Below are positions 34,510 through 44,550 of a stretch of 64,000 nucleotides of DNA, piece after piece. Both the position numbers and the translations under genes were made by a program. The DNA is taken from the NCBI GenBank assembly GCA_027559495.1, contig JAMXSV010000023.1, forward strand, positions 1,798,001-1,862,000, given 5' to 3'. Numbering within the stretch: the stretch's first letter is position 1; each line of letters begins with the position of its first letter. The DNA comes from Aurifilum marmelostoma (taxonomy: Eukaryota; Ascomycota; Sordariomycetes; Diaporthales; Cryphonectriaceae). The notes under the pieces are model-generated. The model did no database searches and was not told the origin of the DNA. It saw nothing but the letters and a program-made list of their open reading frames with translations.

Positions 34510-36663
34510 TTAAAAGACCTTGAACTCGACCAGGCGCACCTGCGTCCCAGATGCCGGCACAAAGACAAGCCTGACCTGGCCGGTGGTCACACTGGTCCAC
34601 TCGACATTGGTGATGCCATTGGCGACGGCGTCGTCCTGCACCGAGGTCGCCACGTCGACCCACGACCCGTCACTGCCGGCGTACTGCACCGTGTAGCTCA
34701 CAGGCACGGCAAAGGTGCCGCTCACGGCGGCATAGGTCCCGTCCGCATACGTATACGTCCCGGCCTCGTCGCCCTGGTAAAAGGCAATCTCGGCGCGGGT
34801 GACGTCCGTGTCGCCGGCAAAGGTGACCGAGTACCACTGCGACGTCTCGCCGTCGCCCTCGGCGCTGTCGTAGCCGTTGACAATGTCCGTCCAGAACCAC
34901 ACGCGGCCGTCGATGGCGTCGTGGAGCTGCTCGGCGTCGGCACCCGCGGCGGAGGCGTTGCCGTAGGGATACGCCGAGGAGGACTGCAGCTGCACGGACT
35001 TGGCGAGCGGCTTCTCGATGGCGGGCGGGTCGGCGGCGCCGAGCGTGGCGAACAGGCGCTCCAGGGTGGCCGACGAGTTGACCTGGGCGCCGTCGACGGC
35101 GAGCAGCAGGCCCGCGGTGCCAAAGTGGCTGCCGTCGGCGTCCCACTGCACGCTGACGTTGTGGCCGTGGTACAGCACGTTGTCGACGCGGAACCAGGTG
35201 ACCGTGTCGTCGACGAGCGGGTTCACCTCGAGCACGTCGTCGTCCCGGGGCCGGATGCCCACCAGGCCGGACAGGACGAGGTCGACGAAGCCGGAGTGGA
35301 AGTAGTGCGGGCTGCGGGCCAGCCAGACCAGGGTGCTGCCGTTGTTGGGGTAGTAGTCCTCGACGATGTTGAGTTCTCCGGCGTCGTTGTAGTGCAGGTT
35401 CGCGTAGGCGCGCAGCAGGCTGACGTAGTCGCCGACGGTGATGACGTCCTGGTCGTAGTGGTCGAGCAGGTTGGCCAGGCCGCCCAGGGCGCTGGTGGTC
35501 TGGAAGGGCCAGACGGGGCCGTTCCACTGGCACTCCTTGAGGCCCGAGACCGAGTCGTAGCGGTACTGGCGCATGTAGTACTCGTAGCTGGGCTCGACGG
35601 TGCCCAGCAGGCCGGCGGCGGTGAGCAGGTCGGAGGTGCTGAGGGCGTGGGACCAGGCGGCGGCGTAGGTGGCGTCGTCGGGGACGATGTCCCAGTTCCA
35701 GGGGGTCAGGCCCACGAGCTCGCGGCCGCGGATAAAGTCCCAGTAGGACACGTAGGCGCTGTCGTCCTGGTAGTAGCGGTCGATAAAGTGCTCGAGGGTC
35801 GAGTTCCACAGGCTGGCGGTGAAGTTGCCCTGGAGGGCGTCGGCGCGGGCCTGGTAGGTGGCGGCGGTGGCGGAGTCGCCGGTGGCGGAGGCGATGTGGG
35901 CGATGGCGAGGGCGTTGGCGTACATGAAGGTGTTGATGGAGGGGCGGAAGGCCTCGCCGCCCGTGAAGCCGTCGGCGCCGCCCGAGGCGTCGATGCTGCT
36001 GATGGTGTACTCTGTGGCGTCGAGCAGGGGCTCGATCCAGTACAGGGACTTGGTGGCGTCGTAGTGGTCGTCCCACTGGTCGTAGATGGTGGCCATGGCG
36101 GAGACGTGCTGCGAGACGGAGGCCAGGTCCCCGTCGACCAGGTAGGTGCGCCAGGCGGCGTCGGCGATGGCCTCGCTAAAGTGCCGGTCGTTGCCGTAGG
36201 TGGCGCTCTCGTCGTGGTACGTGTACATGAAGTCGATGTAGTCGTGGCTGTACCGCCTGTCGCGCAGCCAGCGGCCCTCGCCCAGGTGGAAGCCCGTCGC
36301 GTCGTTGAGCGAGGCGAAGGGCAGCAGCTCCCACGAGACGTCGTCCAGGAACTCGGTCGAGATGAAGCCCAGGCTGCCCAGGTCGCGCTGGTGGGCCCGG
36401 AAGACGTTCCAGCGGTAGTAGTAGACGTCGTTGAGCGCAGAGTCGCTCGACTGGAAGAGCGGGATCCGGGGGATGTACCAGGCGGCATCGTTGCCGTAGT
36501 ACTGCTCGCAGATGGTCGTGGCGTCGAGCTCCTGGGCCGCGGCGAGAGGGGTCTGCTGGTGGACGAGGAGGAGGAGGAGGAGGACGGCGAGTCTGCCCAG
36601 CTGGGCGCCGAGGGGGGAGGTATGTCTATGTGCCATGGTCGTGGAGCGTAAAAGGGTAATCAT
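34510..36663 (-). CDS. Secreted six-hairpin (alpha/alpha)6 glycosidase, MGH1-like, with C-terminal lectin-like domain
   Basis: Single exon, 717 aa from the first Met, or 708 aa from the Met at 36636. The second is preferred slightly because it puts the signal peptide (LGRLAVLLLLLLVHQQTPLA) nearer the N-terminus. The mature protein begins near AQELDATTICEQYYG. Residues about 60-540 form an alpha-helical barrel rich in aromatic motifs seen in GH63/GH37-like and mannosylglycerate-hydrolase-like proteins: YYYRWNVFRAHQRD, DYIDFMYTYHDESATYGNDR, IEPLLDATEYTISSIDASGG, YWDFIRGRELVGLTPWNW, LKECQWNGPVWPFQTT and NIVEDYYPNNGS. The last about 150 residues (from IEKPLAKSVQLQSS) look like an F5/8-type C (discoidin) beta-sandwich. 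The substrate cannot be named from sequence. The plus strand carries a 763-codon antisense frame, which is a shadow of high GC3. Confidence 0.85.
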   Translation of the reverse strand: MITLLRSTTMAHRHTSPLGAQLGRLAVLLLLLLVHQQTPLAAAQELDATTICEQYYGNDAAWYIPRIPLFQSSDSALNDVYYYRWNVFRAHQRDLGSLGFISTEFLDDVSWELLPFASLNDATGFHLGEGRWLRDRRYSHDYIDFMYTYHDESATYGNDRHFSEAIADAAWRTYLVDGDLASVSQHVSAMATIYDQWDDHYDATKSLYWIEPLLDATEYTISSIDASGGADGFTGGEAFRPSINTFMYANALAIAHIASATGDSATAATYQARADALQGNFTASLWNSTLEHFIDRYYQDDSAYVSYWDFIRGRELVGLTPWNWDIVPDDATYAAAWSHALSTSDLLTAAGLLGTVEPSYEYYMRQYRYDSVSGLKECQWNGPVWPFQTTSALGGLANLLDHYDQDVITVGDYVSLLRAYANLHYNDAGELNIVEDYYPNNGSTLVWLARSPHYFHSGFVDLVLSGLVGIRPRDDDVLEVNPLVDDTVTWFRVDNVLYHGHNVSVQWDADGSHFGTAGLLLAVDGAQVNSSATLERLFATLGAADPPAIEKPLAKSVQLQSSSAYPYGNASAAGADAEQLHDAIDGRVWFWTDIVNGYDSAEGDGETSQWYSVTFAGDTDVTRAEIAFYQGDEAGTYTYADGTYAAVSGTFAVPVSYTVQYAGSDGSWVDVATSVQDDAVANGITNVEWTSVTTGQVRLVFVPASGTQVRLVEFKVF

Positions 36664-38259
36664 GTGATGATTCTCCTTTCTCCTCTGCAGTGAAGGTGAC
36701 CAGGTCTGGTTTATCCGTCACTCAAGACATCCATGGACGAGAAACCCAGAAGGAAGCTGGCCTTTTTATATTATTATCATACTGTACACAATCGAGAGTA
36801 GACAGCACTAAGAATCCCCTGGTGAGCATTGAATATCCCATGCCAAAGTGACATCGTCTAGTATGCTTCGACGTCACAGTTACCCAAACCTCGTATAAGT
36901 CCCCCCCCCCCCCTAGCCTCCTCTCGTCCCCTTCTCCATACTTTGCGAAGCCGCCTGGATGGACACAGGGGCGGGTGGACGGACATTTTTTTCCTCCCGC
37001 CCCTGGATATGATTATGCGGAGAAAAAACCCCCCCCTCCCCTTCCTTTCATCTTATTCTCAGCTGTTCTCTCGCCATTGACTCGAGTAAGTCGCAAGACC
37101 AAAGGAGCGGCGCATAGAAGTAAATTGGGATAGTTGCAGGGCGCAAGAAAACAAAACAGAAATAGGACGGGCCTCGCGCTGCGGCTCATTGGAGCGCATG
37201 TCTCGAGCGAGGGAGGGGACCCGCCTTTGTGCCGGGGTAGAAATAGGCCGATGGGGAAAGTCAATGCGTATGGTTGTAGGCGCTTGTAGGTAATGGTATT
37301 GTCCATCAGGCGAGCCTGGGAGATTTTGTGGCTTGGGGAGGGATTTGTTTTGCAGATATATTACCTGTTTGGGTCAGCCTTGTGGAGGACATTGCCAATA
37401 GAGATTATTGTGCCTCTGGAGGGATCGACAAGTATGCTATGATGGGACACACAGAGGTAGATCATGAAGGTAATTGATCATACGTTCTTTACTCTCAGCT
37501 GTACTCGAGTAACCGGCTGGGCTGCTTTGACTTTGAACTCCTAAACTCTCAAGCCAAGGTAGGGTACCTCTTGTTTTCTTTCCAGTCATCCTCAGAGTCC
37601 TCCCCTCGTTTAATTTATTTGACACATCCTTCCATATCTTTAACTACGGCTTGAAAATAAATCAAGGAGAAGAGAAGGAAAGTCCTGGATCCAGCCCCGT
37701 CAGGTCAGATCAGCTATTGCAAATAGATCTATATATTAATATATTTATAAGCTTAAAGAGGGTATCTAAGAACGAAAAGAGAGCAAGTTCTATTGAGGAA
37801 ACCTTTCTATTCAGTGCTTGTATATTTTCTCTTATATACAGAAGTATCTTAAATCATACTTATATTCTGAATGGCCAGCTGGGCCATGCTGTGCTTTGCA
37901 ATAATATAATAAGTGCCCTTCTTTTGGAGAGACAGATGTTATGCTTTTCAGGTATAACCTCAGTGATGAAACGTAAATCGACGGTGGATTCACCAGCCTC
38001 ACAAGAGATATTTCCCATGAATCTCTGATGCCTTCAAACAGTACATCACCTTAAAAGTTTACAGACCATACAATAAAAGTACAGCCATTCACATCAACAC
38101 ACACAAGAGTATCACGCCTACTGACAATCTCACAGTAGTCCTGAAGAACACAATTCAGTGCATCAAATAAATATAAACAAAAAAAAAAAAGACAAGCCTA
38201 TCTTCAAGACTAATCCACTCATACTTCATCAAGGCATCATCACCACCCGGGGGCCCTAA
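36664..38259. other. Intergenic region with an AT-rich island
   Basis: This stretch lies between the start of the six-hairpin glycosidase and the 3' end of GH3 gene 2. It contains a 13-bp C-run near 36901-36913. From about 37400 to 38220 the DNA is markedly more AT-rich than elsewhere, especially 37700-37990. No intact gene is seen there. The 125-codon plus-strand frame at 37651-38028 has no recognisable domain. Confidence 0.5.
36761..36770 (-). promoter_or_regulatory. TATA element of the six-hairpin glycosidase gene
   Basis: Read on the minus strand this is TATAAAAAGG, 98 bp upstream of the first ATG at 36663. Sequence and spacing fit a core TATA box. Confidence 0.55.
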
Positions 38260-41200
38260 TTACTCCAAGGAAGCGCTCAGGTCCAGCTTCCTGCTGCTCC
38301 GCCCGACGTAGACCGTCTTGGGATAGCTGCTGACGACCCAGTCCTGCGCCCCCGTGTCCCAGCTGCTCAGGTCCCGCCGCGTGAGCTGCGCCGAGAAGGT
38401 GGCCGTCTGGCCCGCCGCGACGGTCAGGCGGTCGAAGCCGCGCAGCACCACCTTGGGGTCGTCGGGCCCGCCCAGGCCCAGGTACAGCTGGGGCACCTCG
38501 TCGCCGTCCAGGCCGCCCGTGTTCTTGATGTCCGCCGTCACCGTGTACAGCACGTCCCAGAGGCCCGGGTTGCCGCCGGGGGCCCCCGAGGCGGGCAGCA
38601 GGGGCTGCGGGGCCGACGATGTCGCGTTGGCCGGGAGGAACTCGTCGGCCGTCTGGCCGTAGCTCGAGTCGTTGGAGGCCGCCTCGAGGGACGAGGTCGT
38701 GTTGAGGTACGGGTAGATGTAGGCCGTCACGTAGTCGAGCTGGCCCTCGGGGAAGGCGTAGTCGGCGAGGTCGGTCGAGAAGTTGGTGCTGCCGAGGACG
38801 GGCGCGGGGGCCGTGTAGCCCGTGGCGGCGGTGTAGGTGCTGGCGTTGGTGGCCCTTGTGACCTGCAGGTTCGAGTACTCGAAGGTGGTGTACGACAGGC
38901 CGAAGCCGAACTCGTAGACGGGGGTGGCGTTGGTCCTGTCAAAGTGGCGGTAGTCGATGAAGACGCCCTCGCTGAAGTCGTCCTGCGGGGCGCCCGCGCC
39001 GTTGTTGGGCTCGTACAGCACGTCGGTGCCGTAGCTCTCGCGGGTGGCGCCCCAGGTGAAGGGCGACCGGCCGGCCGGGTTGACGGCGCCAAAGAGCACG
39101 TCGACGAGGGCGTTGCCCGACTCCTGGCCCGGGAGGCCGGCCCACAGGATGGCCGTGACGTTGGGGTGGTCGTACCAGTCCGTGAGCAGGACCGGGCCGA
39201 CGCTGTGGATGACCACGATGGTGTTGTTGTTGAGGGCCGAGACGTTCCGGACGAGCTCGTCGCCCGCGTTCCAGCTGGTCAGGTTGTTGCGGTCGCCCAG
39301 GTTGCCGTCCACGTTGATGTAGCCCTCGCCGCTGTTGGCGTTGATGAAGACGACGGCCGTCGAGCCCGCCTGCCTGACCAGCGCCCCGATCTGGCTCGTC
39401 GCGTGGTTGTCCAGCACGCTCTCGTAGCGGCCCCCGTACGACAGCACCTGCTGCTGCAGCGCGCCGTCGGGCGTCACGAGGTACGGGAAGTCCGAGGTGC
39501 CCGACCCCCAGCCCATGGCCAGCGTGCCGTTGTCACAGCCGTGATCGCCCGCGGCGCACCCGTTGGGGCCGTACAGAGAGGCGCCGGCGTCCTCACCGAT
39601 GACGGCGACGAACTTGGGCCTGCTCAGGGGCAGCACGCCCGAGTTCTTGAGCAGCACGGTGCCCTTGGCGCCGATCTCGCGGATGACGGCGGCGTGCTCC
39701 CCGCGGACGTCGGCGTGCGAGTTGACCTGCTCCCAGCCCTCCTGGGCGTAGAAGTGGACGTTCTGGTACGTCTCCCTGGTCCACGAGGAGAAGTTGGGGC
39801 CGGGCTCGTCGAGGCTGAGGCCGACCTTGTAGAAGGCCGCCATGATGCGCATCGCCATGTCGTCGAGGCGGTACAGCGGCATGGTCTCGTTGAGCACGGC
39901 CACGGTGAGGTTGGAGCCCCAGTAGGCGTCGCCCGAGTTGAAGGCCGTGTCGCCAGGCATGCACATGTCTGTTGAGAGGAGGGGATTTTTTTTCTTCTGG
40001 TCAGCTGGGATATTTTTTTATATACATATAGATATATACATATATATATATATATATATACATACATATACATTGGAGGGGCAAAAAAAGATGAAAAAAA
40101 AAAAAAAAAAAAAAAAACAGAGGCAAGACCTACCAAGTCCGGCCACAGCGCCCGCAACGCCAGTGTGCTGGGCAGACCAGTCGCTCATGACGAAGCCCTG
40201 GAAGCCCAGCTCGCCCTTGAGGATGTTGTTGAGCATCTTGGAGTTCTGGCAGGCGTACGAGTTGTTGAGCTGGTTGTACGAGCACATGATGGACGCCACG
40301 CCGGCCCTGACCGCGTCTGCAAAGGGCCACAGGTACAGCTCGTGCAGCGTCCTGTCGTCAATGTTGGACGAGATGGACTCGGAGATGTTGAAGCCGTATC
40401 CTGCGGACTCGGGCTGCTGGCGGAAGTGCTCTTGATTCCGATGACTGTGGTGTTAACACGGGCCTGTTTTTCCAAAAACTCTTCCGAGAGAGAAGACACT
40501 TGTGCGCAGGTGAACACAGACCTTGCTCGTTGCCGATGAAATGTTTCGCCGTGGCCATGACGCCCACGGACTGGATGCCCTTGATGGTCTCGGCCATGCC
40601 CACGCCCGTCAGCACGGGGTCGACAGAGAAGCCCTCCCAGTTCCTGCCACCCTCGGGGGCGCGGCCGAGGGGTCCCGCGACGGGGCCCAGCTGGACGTCG
40701 ATGCCCTTGCCCTTGTGCTCCTCGCCCATGGCCACGCCGCGGCGGTACATCAGGTCACGGCTCCATGTCGCCGCCGTGGTCTGGCCAGAGGGGAAGGCCG
40801 AGACCCAGTCGGCGAAGCGGACGCCGAGGGGCGAGTCCTGCAGGCACAGGCTGCGGATGCCCAGGCGGGGCACGCTGCCGGTGTTGCCTACGCAGAGCTC
40901 ACTCTCCCAGCTGTCATCGGCGTCAGTCTCGGGCCTGCCTTCAGAGAACCATTCCCTGGCGAGAGGGAGAGCAAGAGGAAGGGATGCCGCCACTCACCCG
41001 ACACCTGTTGTCAGGTTCACCTTCTCCAGGATGGTCATCTGTGAGACGATGGCCTTGGCCTGGGCATAGGCATCCTCCCAGCCCACGGCGTTGGGGTCCA
41101 TCCACGGCGAAGGGTAGAACGGCGCCGAGTAGGCGAGCTCCGAGTCCTGCCGCTCATATACCTGTGGCGTGCATCTTGTCAGAATCTCCGACAGGAAGTG

Positions 41201-41313
41201 AAGAGACTTGGCCATCAATACTTGTGTGTGTGTGTGAGACTACGTACCTCGTTGGTGGCAGTGGCTGAGCCGAGGCTCGCCAGCCAGAGAACAGCCGCAG
41301 CCGAGCCCTTCAT
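38260..41313 (-). CDS. Secreted GH3 beta-glucosidase, BglA/Cel3A type (gene 2)
   Basis: Five exons on the minus strand: 41313-41248, 41161-40998, 40910-40522, 40430-40134, 39968-38260; 874 aa, the usual size for BGL1/BglA enzymes. Donors are GTACGT, GTGAGT, GTCTGT and GTAGGT. Acceptors are CACAG, GACAG, CAAG and AACAG. The third intron's AAG acceptor is unusual but needed to give NEQEHFRQQPESAGYGF. A signal peptide precedes VYERQDSELAYSAPFYPSPW. Conserved blocks are GWESELCVGNTGSVPRLG, LCLQDSPLGVR, GPLGRAPEGGRNWEGFS, TAKHFIGNEQ and GFVMSDWSAQHTG, with nucleophile Asp290, then DMCMPGD. The C-terminal part has the beta-sandwich and fibronectin-III-like domains (FGFGLSYTTFEYSNL, VLRGFDRL). It should release glucose from cellobiose and cello-oligosaccharides. 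It differs widely from gene 1 in exon structure and length. Confidence 0.94.
39969..40133 (-). other. Intron 4 of GH3 gene 2, rich in homopolymer and TA repeat
   Basis: A 165-bp intron on the minus strand that contains a 24-bp T-run (A-run at 40094-40117 on plus) followed by a TA repeat (about 40038-40061). Despite this it has ordinary GTAGGT and CAACAG ends, and splicing it restores AGLDMCMPGD. Confidence 0.85.
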
Positions 41314-41441
41314 GTTTGCCTTTCTGTGTGTGTGCTGGGTGTGGGTAGAGAAGTGTCTCTTCTCACTGGTCCCGAGTTGTGTGTGTCTTTTACTTCCTAG
41401 ACCGGGGCACCTCGACGAGGGATAGGAAGGGCGGCAAAAGG

Positions 41442-41461
41442 GCCAATTGGGTGTATATATG
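41442..41461 (-). promoter_or_regulatory. CCAAT and TATA-like elements of GH3 gene 2
   Basis: A palindromic CCAATTGG lies at 41442-41449 and an ATATATAC stretch, read on minus, at about 41453-41460, 130-150 bp upstream of the ATG at 41313. The TATA position is plausible. Here the CCAAT box is between TATA and the gene, so its role is uncertain. Confidence 0.3.
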
Positions 41462-41647
41462 GCCCTGGAATAACATAAGGCAAAGGCAGGGAGACCCTCA
41501 CAACAGGAAGGGGAAGGGGAAGGGGAGGAAAGTGAAGTGGGTGGACTCAAAAGGTAAAGAGAGCCTTCCTTGACTTGGCCTGATGGGACACGGCAGGGCA
41601 GGGCGGGAAGGTGAATTTAAATAGAAAAAGAGATAAATAAATAATCA

Positions 41648-41692
41648 TAATAATGACAATAATGACAATAATAATAATAATAATAATAATAA
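41648..41692. repeat. AAT-rich microsatellite
   Basis: Tandem AAT triplets with interspersed GAC units, about 45 bp, upstream of GH3 gene 2. Confidence 0.85.
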
Positions 41693-44550
41693 GCATGTGT
41701 GAATCATATCATCAGCTCAAGGTATGCGGAAAGCCGGGCCTGGATCTAAAATCTACTTTGGTAGTAGTACATCGTAAGGGACGGACGGGGCCAGGAAAAA
41801 ACAAAACAAAAACTGGAGGACCAGGGGGGGGGTTGACAACGTCACGATATGATCGACTATACGGTAGTATAATAGTTAATAGATCAACCATAGTTTTTTT
41901 CCCCCTCTTGGCACAGTATGACTGCGAGAGTTATTTTGTTCCTGTGTCCCCTCGTCCTTCTCGTCCTCGTCCTCGTCCTCCTCCTCCACCACTATTACCA
42001 CCGTCACCAGGAGATAAAAGTAAAGAAACAAAAACAAATTAAAAAAAAAAAATATTACGCCAAGGGACGACGATAAACATGCCACTCAACATAACATACC
42101 TTGGACTACACCTAACCGAGACGACCCGCACCCCAAGCTCGGAACCACCCCCCATGGCTGCGGGAGCTCGGAGCTACTCCGCACGGGACATACATCATCA
42201 CCAGGGAACAGACAGCAGAGGAAAACAATATCCCAGGATATGGAGAGAGGAGAGAGCACAAGAAAGAAGAGAAGGAGGAGGACAAGTTTGGCGTCATTCT
42301 GGCATGGTCATGAGCCTTAATCCCTGTGATGAGCTTGCGCAGGTCAGCCCTAGACCTCGTTTGTTGAACCGTGTTTTTTTGTTTCTTTTTCTTCTCTTTC
42401 TTTTCTTTTTCTCTTGTGCAGGGTAGCTGTCCCCCTTCTTGTTGTTCTTCTTCTTCTTCTTGTCCGTCCGTCCTCTTCGACCTCCTCCCCCGCCATTCCT
42501 CCTCCAACCTCCTACTACCAACCCTCGTGCCCTCCTCCTCTCCTCCTAACCCTTGTGTTGGTTCGTCCCGGTGAACCAACCCCACGGTCAACGGATCAAG
42601 TGCCGCCCGCAGTGGATTGGCTGTACATAGTAATCGTCCTTTACCCCAGCCAAGACAAGCCCCCCGCCCCCCCCTCTCGCTGGGTGGGGAATGGTCCGGC
42701 CAGGGGGGGGAGGATGGTTCCGGGGTGTCTACACTACAGTCGATACTGCTTCTGTCCTGGCTTGTGCTCACGGCACAGCAGTAGCGGTCTGTAGCCCACC
42801 TCGAGAAGGGCCGATCACAATAAACAGGCATGGCCTGCCTGCCTGCCTGGTGTGGTCCCTAGCCCTGGGAACCCCACCCCCACCAGAAAGGACCGTAGCG
42901 GGTTCTCCCATGACATCCCATGGTATCCAAATATGGTCCTTATATGCCTGTGAACTGTCGTCTATTTTGTTTTTCCCGATCATAATGCCTATGCCGGAGA
43001 GACGGGCTAAACATCGGCGCTGGCAGACAAACCTGGTAATATCCCATACTTAATCAAAGGAAGAAAAGGAAAGAAGGGCCTGCACAGTTGGATCAGGGTG
43101 TGTCATGATACTGTATGGAAGGGTGGGTCGTATTGCATGTGCCATGCCACTGCCCAGGCTCGGTTTTCTTGATGGATGGTGGTAATCATGTGCTGTACGT
43201 GCATCCGAGAAATGTCAGCATACCAACCCTCTCTGACGACGACGGCGGCGACGACAGCAGCAGTGCTCTTGTCTATTGGTCACCCAGTCACCTCTGTGTC
43301 TGTCTGATTGTGTGTGGGAGATGTTTTTTTTTTTTTTTTTTTTGCGGGGTTCTTGGTCGGCTTCGATTCCGGGGCAGACAAGAAAAACAACCTGCTCGGC
43401 GACCGGCCGCATTGGCCACTATTTTGTCATCGTCATCGTTCGTCCGGGCTCTGAGTTATGGTGCGTATTATGGTTTGTTCCCCCCCCCCTCCAGAGTATC
43501 CACTTCATGTGAACGCTTCCCCATTTTATTTAGTTGCTCAACCCCAGGTTCCATGTACTTTAATAATGAATTCATTCATTATTTCCCCTGGCGAGCAGAG
43601 CAGACAAGGTAGATCGAGTCTGTCAGCAATTGATTACTCAAATCCCTGTCTGAACACGATCACCTTTTCCCCCCCTTCAGTCTTCTCCCCGCCTCTTCAC
43701 TTGAGCTGCAGGTGGAAAAGATCTCATCCATCATAGCTGTTGTCCTTTACCCGCTGTCTTCACCGTCTCCCCGCTCCGCCCCCCCCCCCGGGCCTTTGCC
43801 CCCCCTCCTCTTCTGTCTGATATGCCAAAATAGCATCCCAACCATCATCATATCTGTCATGCAGGGCAACGTGACATCCCACCTGGTGCACACCCAGCTC
43901 TGACGTGGAGCCCTGTGGCTGGTGATATCTCTGGTGTGGTGGTTTTGGAGAACAACTAGCCAAGTGATGGGGTGTGAGTGTCTTGCAGGTGAGGTGGTTG
44001 CTTGGGGTATCGGGGTAATTGGGGGCTGGTGCGACTTTCCACAGGCCCTGTGGCGTCGAAAAACAGAAGAGAAAAAAAAAAAAAGGGATGAACGGTCGGG
44101 CGCGGATGGAAAGGAAAGACTATGGACTCATTCCACTGATTCGCCGTTGTTGTCTGATCTCACGTCGACCTGCCCTTTCTAGTCCTCACCTCTCCCAACA
44201 GATAGCCAGACTGAGTATGCACAAATCTAATACAAGCACATCCGATATCTTATTTTTGTTTTTCCTTCTGATAAACTACCTTAACCGAAGAAACCCAACA
44301 TAGACCCTTCCCCCTTGAATGCTCTGCTCTTGATCCGGCAAAATTTCCATCGTGAAGCAATTTAGTAATAGCACCGGGCTAGACCAGGACACATTTTCCC
44401 AGGCAAAGCCTTCGGTAACGAGAAAGTAAAATAGAACAACAAAAAGGGCCGATATAGTCATGTACAGGGAGTTAGAGTCGGCGATGACGCTTGACACAGA
44501 GGAGTCGTCATTTACTCAAGCGAAAATTTTTTTTAGTGATCGGCTGCTTG

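Larger units (their letters stand above)
41314..44550. other. 3.2-kb intergenic region between GH3 gene 2 and the Zn2Cys6 factor
   Basis: No supported gene. It holds the GH3 promoter at its left end, an AAT/GAC microsatellite near 41648-41692, a CTTCTT-rich patch near 42440-42470, a CCTG repeat near 42834-42850, a 20-bp T-run (43324-43343) and C-runs near 43482-43490 and 43787-43797. Confidence 0.55.

Noticed and set aside
34360..36651. 763-codon plus-strand open frame
   Set aside because: It lies antisense to the six-hairpin glycosidase and has the Val/Gly/Asp/Arg-rich composition of a GC3-biased shadow; the minus-strand frame has a signal peptide and conserved motifs.
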